A stretch of 64,000 bases of DNA, taken from positions 291,064 through 355,063 of the forward strand of contig JAZKJV010001868.1 of assembly GCA_037367405.1 (NCBI GenBank). Reading direction: 5' to 3'. Both the position numbers and the translations under genes were made by a program. This DNA comes from Ottelia alismoides (taxonomy: Eukaryota; Streptophyta; Magnoliopsida; Alismatales; Hydrocharitaceae). Position 1 is the first letter of the stretch. The number at the start of each line of letters is the position of its first letter. Of this stretch, positions 24,217 to 36,757 are shown piece by piece. Under the pieces are notes generated by a model. The model was not told the DNA's origin and made no database searches. It was given only the letters and a program-made list of their open reading frames with translations.

Positions 24217-24535
24217 GGCCTAAGTATATGGGAGGACCGATTGCCATATGTATATACCACTCTCCTCATCCACTTCTTCTCTCGACCGCCAAACTTCCAC
24301 CCTTCTTCCATACTTAGGCTGACCAGAGCCTAAGTGTAGGGGAACTCGATTCCCACTGTATATACTCTCCTCATTTCCTTCTCTCAACCGCCTCATTAGA
24401 TTGTCCTCAACATAAGTATAATGGGACGAGCCGATGTCTATTTTTCTTTTTCCACTCTCTTATGCTTAGCCCGAGCTATAGATCCTATGTACTTCTTGTG
24501 CTCTGAGGACATAACATTCGCTAAGTATAGGGGGT
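24217..24535 (+). repeat. Inverted-repeat / G-run array of C'
   Basis: Units have the form TACTTAGGC - short loop - GCCTAAGTGTA followed by a G run: clearest at 24311-24342, weaker at 24217-24235 and 24411-24430. The last unit, 24461-24535, has arms TATGCTTAGC / GCTAAGTATA around a long loop with GAGGACATA, and ends in GGGGG. Same order as in C and B. Confidence 0.75.
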
Positions 24536-25816
24536 GTGTATATACTATGTATATATTTTACCCATAACTCGTACTTTCACGTAGGTTTATATTCTTATTT
24601 ACAGGATGGGTAACTAACTTGTAAGATCTAAAAAAAACTAACTTTGTGTTTTCTGTAACTAACACTGCATATGTAACAAAAGTTTTGAAAAATGGTTTCT
24701 TTTTTCATATTTGAAAAAAACTTTAAAAAAGGAAAAGCATTAAAAATCTCATAATTTTTTGTTTGCATTTCTGTATATGCACTTCATCATGCACTTCATG
24801 CATCTGCATTTATGAAAAGCCCTTGGGTTATGAATCGAGTTATGAGCAGGAACCGAGAATGGTCTTGACTTAACCTTAATCCATCTAATTTTCGGAGGAA
24901 CTTCACCGAGAGGTAGGATTTTAGAAGCTTCGAGTCTTTGACTTAATTCTTCGAGTTCCACATGATAATGTGCAGATTGTGACTCTTAGTGTCTAACCTG
25001 ATCGTCTCATTCTGGGTACGACTCTCGAATATGGAATTAATATGTTCTCTCGCACTATGCACTTAGCTCAACTCAGACGAGGTGTTGCAAGATTGTGTGA
25101 GTTTTGTTTCTGGTAGCATGGACATCTAAAGACTAGAGTACATGTTGAAATAAAGCTTTCGAATGAGGGATGGACGACTGGGTACAATTTTTTTCTAAGT
25201 CCCTTAAGCATGTGCGGAAAGAAAGCTTCTATATCCATATAGGCACAAAGATCCACGCAGAGCTACCAAAAAATCAAACAAAAAGATGTCAACTACCAAA
25301 TAAAAATTTGTCCAAAAAGGTCCAAACTTTAAAACAACATGCAGATCTTGGTGGAGACTTGGCTAAATTGGTCGGCTTCACAAGGAGAGGTGACTACACT
25401 GGTCACCCTCCTGTTCTTTTCCCCTTCTTCTAATTTCTTCCCCTTTTTTGATTATGAACACAACACGACAGACCTTAGAAGGAAATACCTGACTCCTCGA
25501 GGATGAGTTATTGGGGGAGAGGATTGCATTATAGTCTAACATTCTTGATGAGTGAGCTAAAATCTTTCACACATACGAGACAATTATTCAATGTTCACGG
25601 GGTATGCTTTGGGAAGAGGATTGATATAAGATGAATTCTGAGTTGAAATTGTTTTATTGATATGTAGAACATTGAGGCTGTTGATTTTAAAACCCTAATT
25701 CTCACAGAAGTTCTGCCAAACTAATAATCCAAAGGTCGGGTCTAACTTCATTTTCACTTTTTGCTGATGGTTTTGGTATGGAACCCAATCTAATTTCACC
25801 TCATTTCATTTTCTAG
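24536..25816 (+). other. 3' noncoding region of C'
   Basis: A TTTGAAAA-rich tract (24680-24730) follows the array, as it does in C and B, then unrecognised sequence. The small ORFs (for example 25170-25433) show no family. Confidence 0.5.
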
Positions 25817-25849
25817 ATGCTCGGGGATGAGCATGGTTTAAGTATAGGG
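25817..25849 (+). other. Stem-loop plus polypurine tract of C'
   Basis: ATGCTC-GGGGAT-GAGCAT (25817-25834) is followed by TTAAGTATAGGG (25838-25849) and the LTR start at 25852. This shows that the LTR at 25852 is the 3' LTR of C'. Confidence 0.75.
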
Positions 25850-26678
25850 TTTGATGAATATGTGATTCATTACTCTAAAAGAGATTAATTAAGCTCAATT
25901 CCCCCAAATTCATCTGCATTTTGTTAATTATCTTGCATAATTAACATTCATGCATATGTAAATAATAATTGCATTTTATCATTCATAATTGCATAAAATA
26001 AGAAGCCAAAAATCCCATCCCATTTAACCTGCAAACAAGCAAACTTCCCTGATTTTTAACTAATTCATGCTAACTACAAATCACCTGAAACCACCTCCAT
26101 TGTGCACATATCACTAACAAGAATGAAGGAAAAATACAAAAAAACCCCAAACATAATTAAGTTGATACCAAACCCTAATTCCATGATGATTGTACTAAAA
26201 CAACGATGCCTTCTTCGTACAATGTCAGATTTCATCCTACTCACTTTTGAGCTAATGTGCATTTAATTACCTTCAAAACAAGACCAAGTTCAAGTGAATC
26301 AAAGCTCACATTTGAAAGTTGAGTTTTGGACCTCTTTTGTACATTGTGTATTTTATCTGATTTTGACCTATTATTTTATGTAATATTTAACTCTTCTTAT
26401 TTTATTTATTTTCTTTTACTAAAGTTTTATTAAAATGTGCATAAATACAAATATAAAATAAGACAGAAATCAAAGAAATTGACAGAGTCTGAGTGTTCAC
26501 TAATAGTCTGTACAAAAATCGTCTTTTTCACACTTCATTTTATTTCTTCGTTGTCTTAATTAATAAAAATAAAAAAAATCGATTATTGTGTAAATATTTA
26601 TCTATAATTTTATCATATTTTTCCAATTTTTATCTTATTTTAAAAAATAACAAAAAAATACAAAATTCAAAAATCAAG

Positions 26679-26702
26679 GTATTCTATGTACATAGAGTAC
26701 CC
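26679..26702. repeat. Near-palindrome in C-type LTR
   Basis: Arms GGTATTCTATG and CATAGAGTACC with one mismatched pair. The copy in the other LTR is at 38380-38403. The E LTR has a palindrome with the same outer arms but a different core at 56123-56146. Confidence 0.65.
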
Positions 26703-26976
26703 TCAAAAATATCACTTTGTGCAAATGACCTATGTTGATTTTTATATTTTCATAAAAGTTGTAGATCTCATAGAGATGAGCAACTTTTCTGAAGAAAATT
26801 TTTCGATTCGAGGTCGTTCGCTATTTATTTTAGATTTTTCTTTTCTTTTAATTTTTGAATTTTATGGAGCTGAGATGTGGTTGCTCCTAGAGATGCCATG
26901 TGTCACTCATTTTTCACATTTATAATTTTGTTTATTTATTTAAAAAATCAATTAAAAAACCTTGCCAAGTGCTGGT

Positions 26977-27008
26977 CACGTGACTCCACCGCACGTGCCC
27001 AGCACGTG
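26977..27008. promoter_or_regulatory. Cluster of three CACGTG boxes in C LTR
   Basis: CACGTG at 26977, 26992 and 27003, about 430 bp before the TATA-like box. The partner LTR has three as well (38612, 38661, 38672). CACGTG is a known bZIP/bHLH binding core in plants. Confidence 0.55.
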
Positions 27009-27432
27009 CCACCCTGTGCTTCTCCTTCCTCCATTCTTCTCCGCCTCCCTTTCTTCTTCTTGCCTCACTGCCTCAGCTGCGAATATCGCCACCACCTTGC
27101 CTCTGCATTCTAATCAGATCAACATCACACATCTCCCCCGATCTCCTCTCTGATTCATCTTTCCATTCTCGACCGCTGGCTACGTTCTTTACCCGACCCC
27201 CTTCCATATTTGACCCACGACCACCGCCGAACCTAATCGAATCCCCTTGATCTTCCCGGCTGCATCTTCAATCACCCTTATTAGATCCCTATCTCCGAAT
27301 CGATCGGCGTAACCCTCTCATTCCCGATCACCATTCCTAATTTGCTCCCTCACCGCAGCCATCTCTGTTCATCTACGTCAATCATGGATCCCCTTCCCAA
27401 TCTTCCCTTGTGCACCACCGCCTTCTAGCCCC

Positions 27433-27439
27433 TATTTAA
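27433..27439 (+). promoter_or_regulatory. TATA-like box of C LTR
   Basis: TATTTAA in CCCCTATTTAACC, about 1.58 kb from the LTR start, kept in the two related LTRs. Likely core promoter, making U3 about 1.6 kb. Confidence 0.45.
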
Positions 27440-29121
27440 CCTTCGACGCCAGTCATCTCTGATCCCATCCACCGTTAGCATCTAGCAAGAGGGAGAGCCA
27501 ATGGTGACAGCCTGACTCCACCCTCCCATCAGCGAGATCCGAGGAGAGCCCCTCCTCATCGCAACACGCCTTCTCCGTCGCATTTGCCTCCGCTCCATCA
27601 AGCTGTTGTTGAGACATACATCTACGCCTTTCCACCTCCACCTCCCACCTTCAAGCCAACGTCCCTCCACCTCGCTTCATCGACCAGGAGTAGCATGGCT
27701 CCCACCGGCGGCTACCCAACTCCAACAGCTCCAACTTCATCTCCAGAAGCTCACCCCGATCCCGCATCACCTTCGACATTCGGAGCCATCGCTTGCCCCA
27801 CCTCCTCCTCTAGGAGCCCACAACCATTATCTCCTCGCTTCTCCACTACCTAAAGCTGCATCGCTTTGCTAATCACCTCCCTCGCCAGCCATTGGACATA
27901 GGTTCTGAAACCCTCCCTGCGTGTGTGGCACATGCGGGGGAGGGAATGTTGCATTCACACCCTCCTCTTTTATCCAATTGAACAGAAGACCCCCGCATGT
28001 GATACACACGTGGGGGTGGAAAATTTTCAAGAGCCGCCCCTAGAGATCCACCAATTTCCAGATATGCCCTGCCATTCCAGGGTCACGTTCTTGGCATGTG
28101 ACTCTTGGAATTTTTTCACGAAATCCCCAATGAGGCCAGTAATTTTAATTCAACCATTGAACTGTGTTTTTATTTTGATTTTATTATTGTAATTTGCGGA
28201 CAGATTCCTAGCTTTCCTATGTTATTTGAACATTATTCTTACATCTTTTTATTATTCAAAAATAACACTTTTGTTCTTGAAGTAATTCTATATTGTAGGA
28301 TATGCTTTGTATTTTTATGCTATGTGGTTAATTTATAATTAATATTTTTGTGAAAATTTGCATATTTTCCCAATCTTTGCTCAGAAATTCATATTTAATT
28401 GACTGTTGCTCGAAAAATTACCAAAAATTCAGTGATCATAGAATTAATTGTGTTTTACATTATACTAAAAAAGAATTGCATTTGCATGCATATTTTATCT
28501 AATAAAAATCATTTTGTGTATTTCAATAATTAATTTTTAGTAGGTATTAACTCAATATTTTTAGGACTGAAGATTTTTCTATGATATTTATTAATCTATC
28601 TTGGATAAATTTATTTCCTAAAAATAAAGAGATTTAATATTTATTATAATTAATTATTTGGATTCACTTTGTTTACACCATTTAATTCATTAATTATATT
28701 ACATCAGAAAATTTCAAAAAAAAATTACAATGCATTTACTTCATCATAATTAACATCTTGGCCAAGTTTTATAATTTTTAGACATCGTTTGATTGACACT
28801 AGTTTTCTAGTCCCTTAAAATTATCTAACATTTTTATTTTCATTCTAAAATTGCATTAAAAATACCAAAAATGTTCTGCCTCAAAAACTATACTTGAACT
28901 TTGATAGACATTAATCTTGGTTGTTCCTTTGCCTCCTTGAGTTCGACCTTGGGACATGCCCATGCTAAATAAACATAGCACTGCTTTGATTAAAAATTGA
29001 ATTAATTAATTAAGTGGTTATTTCTTGATTGATTCGGATTACCTGCCTACAACGAATGACACAATTTTATTTTAGCACGTTAATTCCCATAAATTAATAA
29101 AGGATTTTCTTGGACCTGTTA

Positions 29122-29976
29122 GTTGTCTGGGCATGTAATTGTCAATAATGGATTGGGTCTTAGGCCTAGGACATTACATGGAGAGTGTTGGGTAGCACTG
29201 TAGGTATACTTCCTCTTGAGCATTCATCATCGTTTTATGATTGCATTTTGTTTTCCTATTCCTCCCTCTGTTTTATAAGTTAAGTCATAAAAAGAAACGT
29301 GACTGAATGTTAGAAGTGATTTGATTATGCTGAAATTAATCTGGTGGCAACCTAACATAAAATTGAAACTGAATTAAAGCAAGTCGACTAAATACCTTAG
29401 AATAAAATGAACACTTGTATTATGGGTGCATAAAACTCGCATTGGACACATGTACTTACCCCCAGATACGATGGGTGAGGATTCACACATTAAGGGTAGA
29501 TCCCACATCCGTGGACTTGCCCCCTAAGTCTCCATTTTCGATTCTCGCAGATTTGAGAGCTGTAAGGGCTTGCCTTCATCCTTAGTGTGCGTTTTGGTTA
29601 TGTATGCATGTGCGTCTGTTTTGGGGTGTGATATTGAACCCAACAACTTGAGAAGATCACCACATGAATTGAGAGCATATAGGAGCGGTGTTGGGCATAA
29701 GGCGACACCATGTGTATAATGCACTAAAACATTATTTTACCATAAACTAAAATTGACAAGATAATTCAGCTGAACCTTTATGACCTTCATGTGTGAAGCT
29801 GGTGAATTGAAAAGGTTTGAATTGCATGAGTCACTCCACACATTTAGGTGCACTGTAGTACATAGAATATCCTTGCTACATGTGTTCATTTACGATCCTC
29901 TTGATACCGAAGATGACTAGTTGAGGGGAAATTTTGTTCGGACTTAGTGAATCTATCATTGAACCCTCCAAAAAGT
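29122..29976 (+). other. 5' leader of C with primer-site remnant
   Basis: GTTGTCTGGGCATG (29122-29135) aligns with the second half of the tRNA-Asp-type site. The first half seems deleted. No ORF until the gag ATG at 29977. Confidence 0.45.
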
Positions 29977-31376
29977 ATGTCTTCCGAGGTCCCTTCACTT
30001 CCTGGACCTCCCTAGACTCATGATCCTCTTGAGTCTGAGTTCACTCACTTTAGGGATGGTCATACACAAACCAATCTCTTCCTCTCTTCCCTACTCACCG
30101 AGGAAGACCTTCGCCTCAATGAGCTTGATTTGAGTTCAACAACCTCTTCTAATTTGAACCCCTCTATTGATGAAGGTTTCCTAGAAGATTCAGTCAAGAT
30201 GCCTCCAAAGAAGCAAAACGATGACGAGGAACATCGAGAAGATCCCATAAAGATGATACTTGCCAGACTTGCCACATCTAAGTAGCAGAATGCCATATTT
30301 AGAGATTAGATAGGACAATTGAACATGGGGGTAGATGCACCCATTGATGCAACCTACAACCTGGGATAGTTTCAAGTGCAAAATTTCCTGAGTCTCATAG
30401 AGCCAGAGGTTGAATATGAGTTAAAGCCGCAATTCCTGAACTTATTGCCATACTTAAATGGGAATGCCAATGAGGAACCTTATGAATTTCTAAGGGACTT
30501 TGAGCTCGTTTGTGCTAACCTTAGATACCATAGGGTTAGCCAATATTATATTAGGCTCACGGTCCTACTATTTGCCTTAGGGGGGTAATGCAGAGTACTG
30601 TTTGAAAAACCTAGTGTCATAGTGACTACCTACAACTGGCTCAAGGACCTTTTCTTAAAGAAGTTCTATCCTTTGAGTAGAACTAATCATAAGAAAAAAC
30701 GCATCACAAGTTTTTCCCAACTGCCCAATGAGCTGTTCTATGATACTTGGGAAAGATTCAAGGACATATTGTAGAAGTGTCCATGTCATGGTATGGAAGA
30801 TACCATTCTGGTCCAACCTCTTTTCAGAAGTCTCAACCCTAAGGTGCATGGTTTGGTGAGTGCTACATGTGGAGACATATACATGTCATTAGGAGCGGAT
30901 ACCGTTTAGAAGGTATTTGAGAAGATGGATGAGACAAGCCGCTCACAGACCACCAACATAGCATATGCAGAGTCCCCCATTTCACTCTTATCTAGAGAGG
31001 GAAAGAAGGATGCCGTCGATCTCTCCGAGGACTTATTCCCAGCATGGGAATCATTGCCGGAAAGCTGACAACAGTTGACAGGATCGACAAGAGGATGAAT
31101 GAGCTTGACAATATTCTTTCCAAACTTCTGAAGCAGATGAAGGAGCTAACTGAGATGGTATCTATGATTAAGATACCTGCCATGACTGCATATGCTGCTC
31201 CTTTTTTCAGTGTACACCATGTATATGAGCAGACGATGTTAGGGCCACCCCAAACATGGGTAGAGGACCAGTCCTTCACCCAATCTTACCAGCGACATCT
31301 ACCATCAACCGATCGAGCCACTGATGGAGGAACCTCATCAAGTGTAGGAGTTGAACGGTATGGGGTAAAATCATGA
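29977..31376 (+). pseudogene. gag: Athila-type Gag of element C
   Basis: The ATG at 29977 and the clean stretch 30376-30588 share a frame. The N-terminus is acidic. It is followed by the gag core: FELKPQFLNLLPYLNG-like start, EEPYEFLRDFELVC, a block where RLTVLLFALGG replaces the usual RL-LFPFSL, then FLKKFYPLSRT and YDTWERFKDIL, matching the Athila/Tat gag pattern (E-P-x-x-x-L-x-x-F, F-x-x-K-F-x-P, A-W-E-R-F-K). After a frameshift near 31060, 31044-31376 codes for a predicted coiled coil (RIDKRMNELDNILSKLLKQM). I see no zinc knuckle. At least five in-frame stops. Capsid role is by family. Confidence 0.82.
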
Positions 31377-32336
31377 CCCTACTAGGTACAAAAGTACGGG
31401 GGACCGACAGTCTTACCGTCATCCACTGACCTTCTGCAACACCGCATTCATCCCAACACCTCTTCCTAGATAGCTGAGCCCTAGATCTTACCATCCCCAA
31501 TAGCAGAGGCAACAACGACAGTATGGTCGCCAACAGATGTACCATGTACGCTAGCAGGTCCCCCCTTACTAGCATCACCCTCAGCAGCTGCAATATCAAG
31601 GCTAGTATTCGAGATATTCTTCATAGCAACAACATCCCTCTTTGTCAAGCCCCATAGATTTTCAATGCTAGATTCTCAAGGAGATTCGTTCTTACCTGAA
31701 CGTGATTCATGACATGCGGGTGGACATCAACTGCATGTCTGGATGTCAAGATGAGCAATCGACCCCATATCCTGAACAGATCGCAGTCACAACAATAGTT
31801 TTGTCATGTATACTAATACTCCCTTTGATATGAGCATGAGATTCTTTTGTGTGATGATGTTAATAATATGTCATTTAGGAGTGGAAGGTCCGTAGCCATA
31901 ACTGCTAGGCAATGGACGTGGAGAGGGTCCTAAGTCTCTATCTAAGGAGACTTTGGAGGACGAGGAGGAGAGGCATCACATTTTGCATCCCCTTCAACAA
32001 AGAACAAGGCTATCCACTCAGGGGACAGAGAAGAGGAGGCAAACATGAGCGCGCGCGTCATCATAATGGACACACCCTGGAGTCTATGGACCGTGTACCT
32101 CTGGTTGTGGAGGATATACCTTCAGTAGATATCCCCCAACTCGTAGTAGGCAATTTAGATTATGATTCCAAGTTGCATTCAAAAGATTCATGTATTAAGA
32201 ATTATGTTTCAATAATGCCAAGAATCTATATATGATTTGGATTCTTCACTGTATGCGTCCTTAGCTTCAATCCCTTCCCCCGTGCTCTTACGTCAGGAAA
32301 GCACATCATGAAAATATTCACAAGGATGACCCAGAA
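31377..32336 (+). other. Decayed Gag-PR linker of C
   Basis: Fragmentary coding-like sequence rich in Gln, Tyr and Arg in broken frames, including an open stretch at 31912-32235 with no recognisable domain. Probably the variable end of Gag. Confidence 0.4.
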
Positions 32337-33235
32337 ATGACACAATTTTGTAAGGAATATATCATGGTTAAGATTCCATTTGAAGAGTATGTGGCTATAA
32401 ATCCTGCATTTCAGAAGTACCTTAAGGTGCGATGCACACCTACTAGGGTTAGAAGGAAGAAACTAGGCCATTATATGGAGACTCACATCTCAATAATAGC
32501 CACTACCTATTGTCTCAAGAATCAACAATTATCCAAGAAGAAGAGAGACATGGATGCTCATTACGTGGAGAGTCATATTTATGACATTGCATTTGCACGC
32601 ACTCTCCTAGATAACGATTCTTCAATAAACCTTCTTCCCATAACACTTTATGAGAAATTGGGGTTCGGACCACTTCAAAATCAACAGCACTACTCCAATT
32701 TACAAACAAGTCAATTAAGAGATCAGAGGGAGAAGTGGAGAATGTGGTTATCACGATTGAGAGACAAGACTACAAAGTGGACTTCACGGTCCTTAACACG
32801 AAAATCCCCAATCATTAGAGCAAATCTCATATCATTCTTGGGCGACCATTCCTTAGGAGCAACAATGCTTCTTTTGATTATCACATGGGAATGATGAAGT
32901 TCCATTCTCCAAGTGGAGAAGTTGAACTTGAGATGAAGCAGACAAAATGGCAGCGACCTGACTCGGAGACCAGTACAGAGTATTCTTCAGAGGAAGATTG
33001 CAAGATGATCACCACAGTTGGGATTTAGAGACTGACCCCGTTAAGTAGAGAGAGACCTTCTCATCTGAAGAGGATATAGTGCACGATGCAGTTCTCCAGG
33101 TGTTGCCCATATTTTTGAGAGATGCAACCCCCTATTCCCTTGACAACTCAGAGATCCCTTCAGATCTGTCAGTTCCATCTCCTTCAGAATGGTCAAGGGA
33201 CATAGATGATGAGTCAGACATGGCTTTGGCCGAAC
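32337..33235 (+). pseudogene. Retropepsin of element C and acidic linker
   Basis: Athila-type PR. The active-site block reads LLDNDSSINLLP where families have LLDSGAS, so the first Asp is kept (32610) but the Gly is replaced. After a frameshift near 32690 the frame shows an IERQDYKVDF block and HIILGRPFLRSNNASFDY (around 32835-32890), the second conserved block. An acidic linker (ETSTEYSSEED, near 32968-33000) follows and runs to the RT. The same kind of acidic stretch follows PR in B and C', which suggests a shared ancestor. Confidence 0.8.
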
Positions 33236-34490
33236 TACCACATTTCTTTGTGATCCGACTCCTCACACATCAGAGTTGGTGGAAAGTACACCACAATTGG
33301 ACCCACCTTCATGCAACACAGAACCAGATTCAAAGGCAGTTCGACCAGACTTGATCAATGATATAACACTACCAGAGCTGAAGCCGCTCCCTCCTACACT
33401 GAAGTATGCCTTTCTTGCAGGGCCCAGAGAGAGATTTCCTATCATCATTAGTTATGACCTGACCTTACAAACATGGATTTAGGCTCTTAGATGTATAGAG
33501 AATAATCGCAAGGCTATAAACTGAACAATGTCAGATCTCGTGGGGATTGACCCCACTGTCTGCTCGCACCACACATTATTGAGGATAATGTGAGACCTTT
33601 CTTTGAGTTCCAGATGAGACTAAACCCTAATCTACAGGAAGTAGTGAAGAAGGAAATTGAAAAGTGATGTAAAGCATGTTTCATTTCTGACTCCAAGTGG
33701 ATGGCTCCACTTCATGTTGTCCCAAAGAAGTCGAGAATTCAAATGGTCACCAATGAGGAGGGGGTAGAGATTTCAACATGAGTGCCCACGTCGTGACGCA
33801 TCTGTGTCGACTACATGCGCTTGAATGTCGCGACCGAGAAAGACCACTTTCCCTTTCCATTCATTGATCATAATTTGGAGAGACTAATAAGGAAAACGTT
33901 CTTCTATTTTCCTGATGGGTATTCATGCTACAATCAAGTAAACATCACCCATGAGGACCAAGAAGAGACCACATTCACATGTCCATTCGACACATGCATT
34001 TCGATACATGCCATTTGAGATATGCAATGCCCCAGGCACATTTCCTCGGTGCATGATCTGTATTTATCGAAATGGTGGGATATTTCCTAGAGGTCTTTAT
34101 GGACGACTTCTCAGTCTATGGTGATTCTTTTGATACATGTTTAGTGTACTTGGACCGAATCCTTCAGGGGTATAGGGAGGTAAATATGATATTCTCCTGA
34201 GAGAAAGCCATTTCATGGTTATAGATGGTATAATGTTTGGGCATGTCATCTCCAAAAATGGAATGGAGGTTGACGTTGCTAAGGTGTATGCGATAAAGAA
34301 ACTTGAGACACCAACCATTGTAAAGTCAGTAAGGTCATTCTTAGGGCATGTTGGATTTTATAGAAGATTCGTTCAATATTTTTCAAAGATTGTCCGCTTA
34401 CTGGCTGAGCTCTTAGGAAAAGACACCGAGTTCATTATAGATCACAAGTGTCTGGAGGCCTTTGAGCTCTTGAAGAGGAAAATTTTGTGA
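33236..34490 (+). pseudogene. pol: Athila-type reverse transcriptase of C
   Basis: The Athila signature PELKPLPPTLKYAFL (33370-33414) precedes RT. Later blocks: ATEKDHFPFPFIDHNLERL and YNQVNITHEDQE (33825-33960), the active site FMDDFSVYGDSFD (FMDD at 34096-34107), HFMVIDGIMFGHVISKNGMEV and FLGHVGFYRRFV (34215-34375). The DDFSVYGD form is Athila-like and unlike Tat/Ogre. Several frameshifts and stops. Confidence 0.88.
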
Positions 34491-34890
34491 CCCGCCAATC
34501 TTACAAGCTCCAAATGATCTCTTCCCTTTGAGATCATGATTGGTGCGTCATATTTTATCGTAGGAGTTGTGTTATGTCAAAGGTGAGAAGGGATTCCATT
34601 TGCCATCCACTACACGAGTAAAGTTTTGGACCCATCACAAAAAAATTATATAGTGAACGAAAAGGAAATGCTCACAGTAGTATGGGCCCTTGAGAAGTTC
34701 AAGTCTTATGTTTTGGGCTCTAAGGTGACGATTTTCACAAATCACACAACAATTCGGTACTAATGGAAAAGAAGGATGTGAAAGCACGTCTTCTTAGGTG
34801 GATTTGATACTCTTAGAGTTTGATTGGGAAATTAAGGATAAACTCGGAGTGAAGAATGTTGTGGCTGATCACCTTTCCTAACTTGAGCTG
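34491..34890 (+). pseudogene. pol: RNase H of element C
   Basis: Blocks FEIMIGASYFIVGVVL (Asp of T-D-A-S lost), FAIHYTSK, NYIVNEKEMLTVVWALEKFKSYVLGSKV and a broken end with VVADHLS. Athila pattern, non-functional. Confidence 0.8.
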
Positions 34891-36225
34891 AAGGATTCTC
34901 CTGATGCTAAGCAGATTAAAAGGACTTTTCCAGAAGAGTCAATTTGCTTTATTGACTCATTCCAGTGGTATGCAAACTTTGTGAACTACCTTGTCTTAAA
35001 GAAGGTTCTCCATGGTTGGACTATAATAAGTATTGACCGACTGAAGTCAGATTCGAGGAGATATCACTGGGAGGATCCTTTCCTATTCTTTGAAAGGTCA
35101 GATTACATCTGGAGAAGGTATATTCCTTGCGAGGAATACTAGAGTGTCCTCACATATTGTCATTCGCTTGAGGCCAGAGGATACCATTTGTGGAAGAGAA
35201 CCATACAGAAGATACTTCGATGTGGTTTTTACTTGCCTACCTTGTTTAAAGATGACATTGATTATGTACGATCGTGCCCAATCTATTAGAGGATGGGAGA
35301 GACTATTGGATATAGAGATGAAATGCCCATGCAGTTGGTGATTTTCTGTGACATTTTTAAAGCATGGTGCATAGATTTTATGGGCCCCTTTCCCAATAGC
35401 CAAGGACATGAGTACATCTTGTTGGCAGTTGAATACTTGTCTAGGTGGATGGAGGCTATCCGAACCCAAGCCGCATACAACAATACTGTCTATAAGTTTG
35501 TGAATGACCATATCATTGCTAGGTTCAGAGTCCCAAAAGTCTCGATTTTTTATGGAGGTAGCCATTTTGTGGACCAATATGTTAGGTCATTGGTAAGGAC
35601 TATGGATTTAAGCATAGAGTGACTAGTTCTTACCACCCATGGTCTAATGGCATGACAGAGGTTTATAACAAGGAGGTGAAGAGTATTCTTCAAAAGTTGG
35701 TTCGTTCCGATAGGAAGAACTAGTCCCAGCTTTAGAATCAAGTTTTGTGGGCTTATGGGACGACCTACAAGACTCCACTCAATACTTCACCTTTCTGAAT
35801 GATGTATGACAAGCCATGCCATTTACTCGTGGAGTTAATTCAGAAATCAGAACGAGAAGTAAAACAAGTAAATTTGAGTTGTCACATAGGGAAGCTTTGC
35901 TGTGACCTGAACTTGAATGAGCTCATGGAAATCATAAACTAGGCATATGACAATAGTTTGATCAATAAGGACAAGGTTAAGAAGTGACATGATCTGCACA
36001 TTAGGTGGCAAAACTTTGTTCCGGGACAAAAGGTATGGTTGTTTCACGCCAAGTTAAATATTTTCCACAGGAAGCTCAATTCTAAATGGATGGGTCCCTA
36101 CATACTTAAGGAAGTGTTCATCAATAGAAGTGTAGAGATAGCCGATCTCACGAATGGTGTACATTCTTTTTTAGTTAATTAGAAACCATTGAATCACTTC
36201 ATCAATTCCAAAGAACAATTGTTCT
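34891..36225 (+). pseudogene. pol: Athila-type integrase of element C
   Basis: The zinc-binding N-terminus is degraded (35040-35290). The core is at 35293-35622: WCIDFMGPFPNSQGHEYILLAVEYLSRWMEA keeps the first Asp, but the second (usually S-D-G-G-S-H-F) reads IFYGGSHF, Asp to Tyr at 35551-35553. The C-terminal part (around 36000-36190) keeps LRWQNFVPGQKVWLF-like and FHRKLNSKWMGPY-like blocks. No chromodomain, as usual for Athila. Stops and shifts throughout. Confidence 0.85.
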
Positions 36226-36415
36226 AAGTTGAGGTTATCGACTTCATGCAGAGTGAGTACTATGCAGATACTTTAGACCATTCTTCATGAAGATGCAACA
36301 CAAAGATTCAACATCTGAGCAGATTCACCTATTCTTTCTTACTGACACTAACTCCACACTTGATTTATCCATTCCATTAGAGTTTAGGTTGCCTGTTCTG
36401 TAGATATTTACTCCT

Positions 36416-36757
36416 TACTTAGGCTATTTAAAGCCTAAGTGTATAGGGGGAACCCCATCTCTTGTTTATATATTCTTTCGGTCTCTTGAATCATTCCTTC
36501 GATCCCTTCATCTTCTTTACATATCTCATTACTTAGGATCTTCTCAGCCTAAGTATATGGGGGACCTAGCCCGTACACCTTTGTTCTTTACTCATTGATC
36601 CCTCTTCTTCATCTTCTTCCTATACTTAGGTTATTCATAACCTAACTATATGGGGAATATCAAGTTAGTTCCTGCATATCTCTTTATACTTAGCGTGAGA
36701 TATGTCTTCATATCCCTCAATGCCATGAGGACATAGGACAAGCTAAGTATATGGGGG
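36416..36757 (+). repeat. Inverted-repeat / G-run array of C
   Basis: Four units: 36416-36450, 36530-36563, 36623-36655 and 36685-36757. The first three have TACTTAGG arms, loops of about 9-11 and 3' arms ending CTAAGTRTA(TA/TG)GGGG. The fourth has perfect 10-bp arms TATACTTAGC / GCTAAGTATA around a loop of about 47 bases with GAGGACATA. Spacing about 60-115 bp. Confidence 0.85.

Larger units (their letters stand above)
25852..29121 (+). repeat. C-type LTR shared by C' (3' LTR) and C (5' LTR)
   Basis: Starts TGATGAATATGTGATTC and ends near GGACCTGTTA. Similar over its length to 37562-40819 but with many substitutions and indels, so the copies are old. Holds a near-palindrome (26679-26702), a triple CACGTG cluster, a TATTTAA box and a GC-rich centre (26970-28040). 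From about 27090 it also matches the left chimeric LTR. Confidence 0.85.

Noticed and set aside
35098..35577. 159-codon minus-strand ORF
   Set aside because: It lies antisense to clear integrase sequence and has no features of its own.
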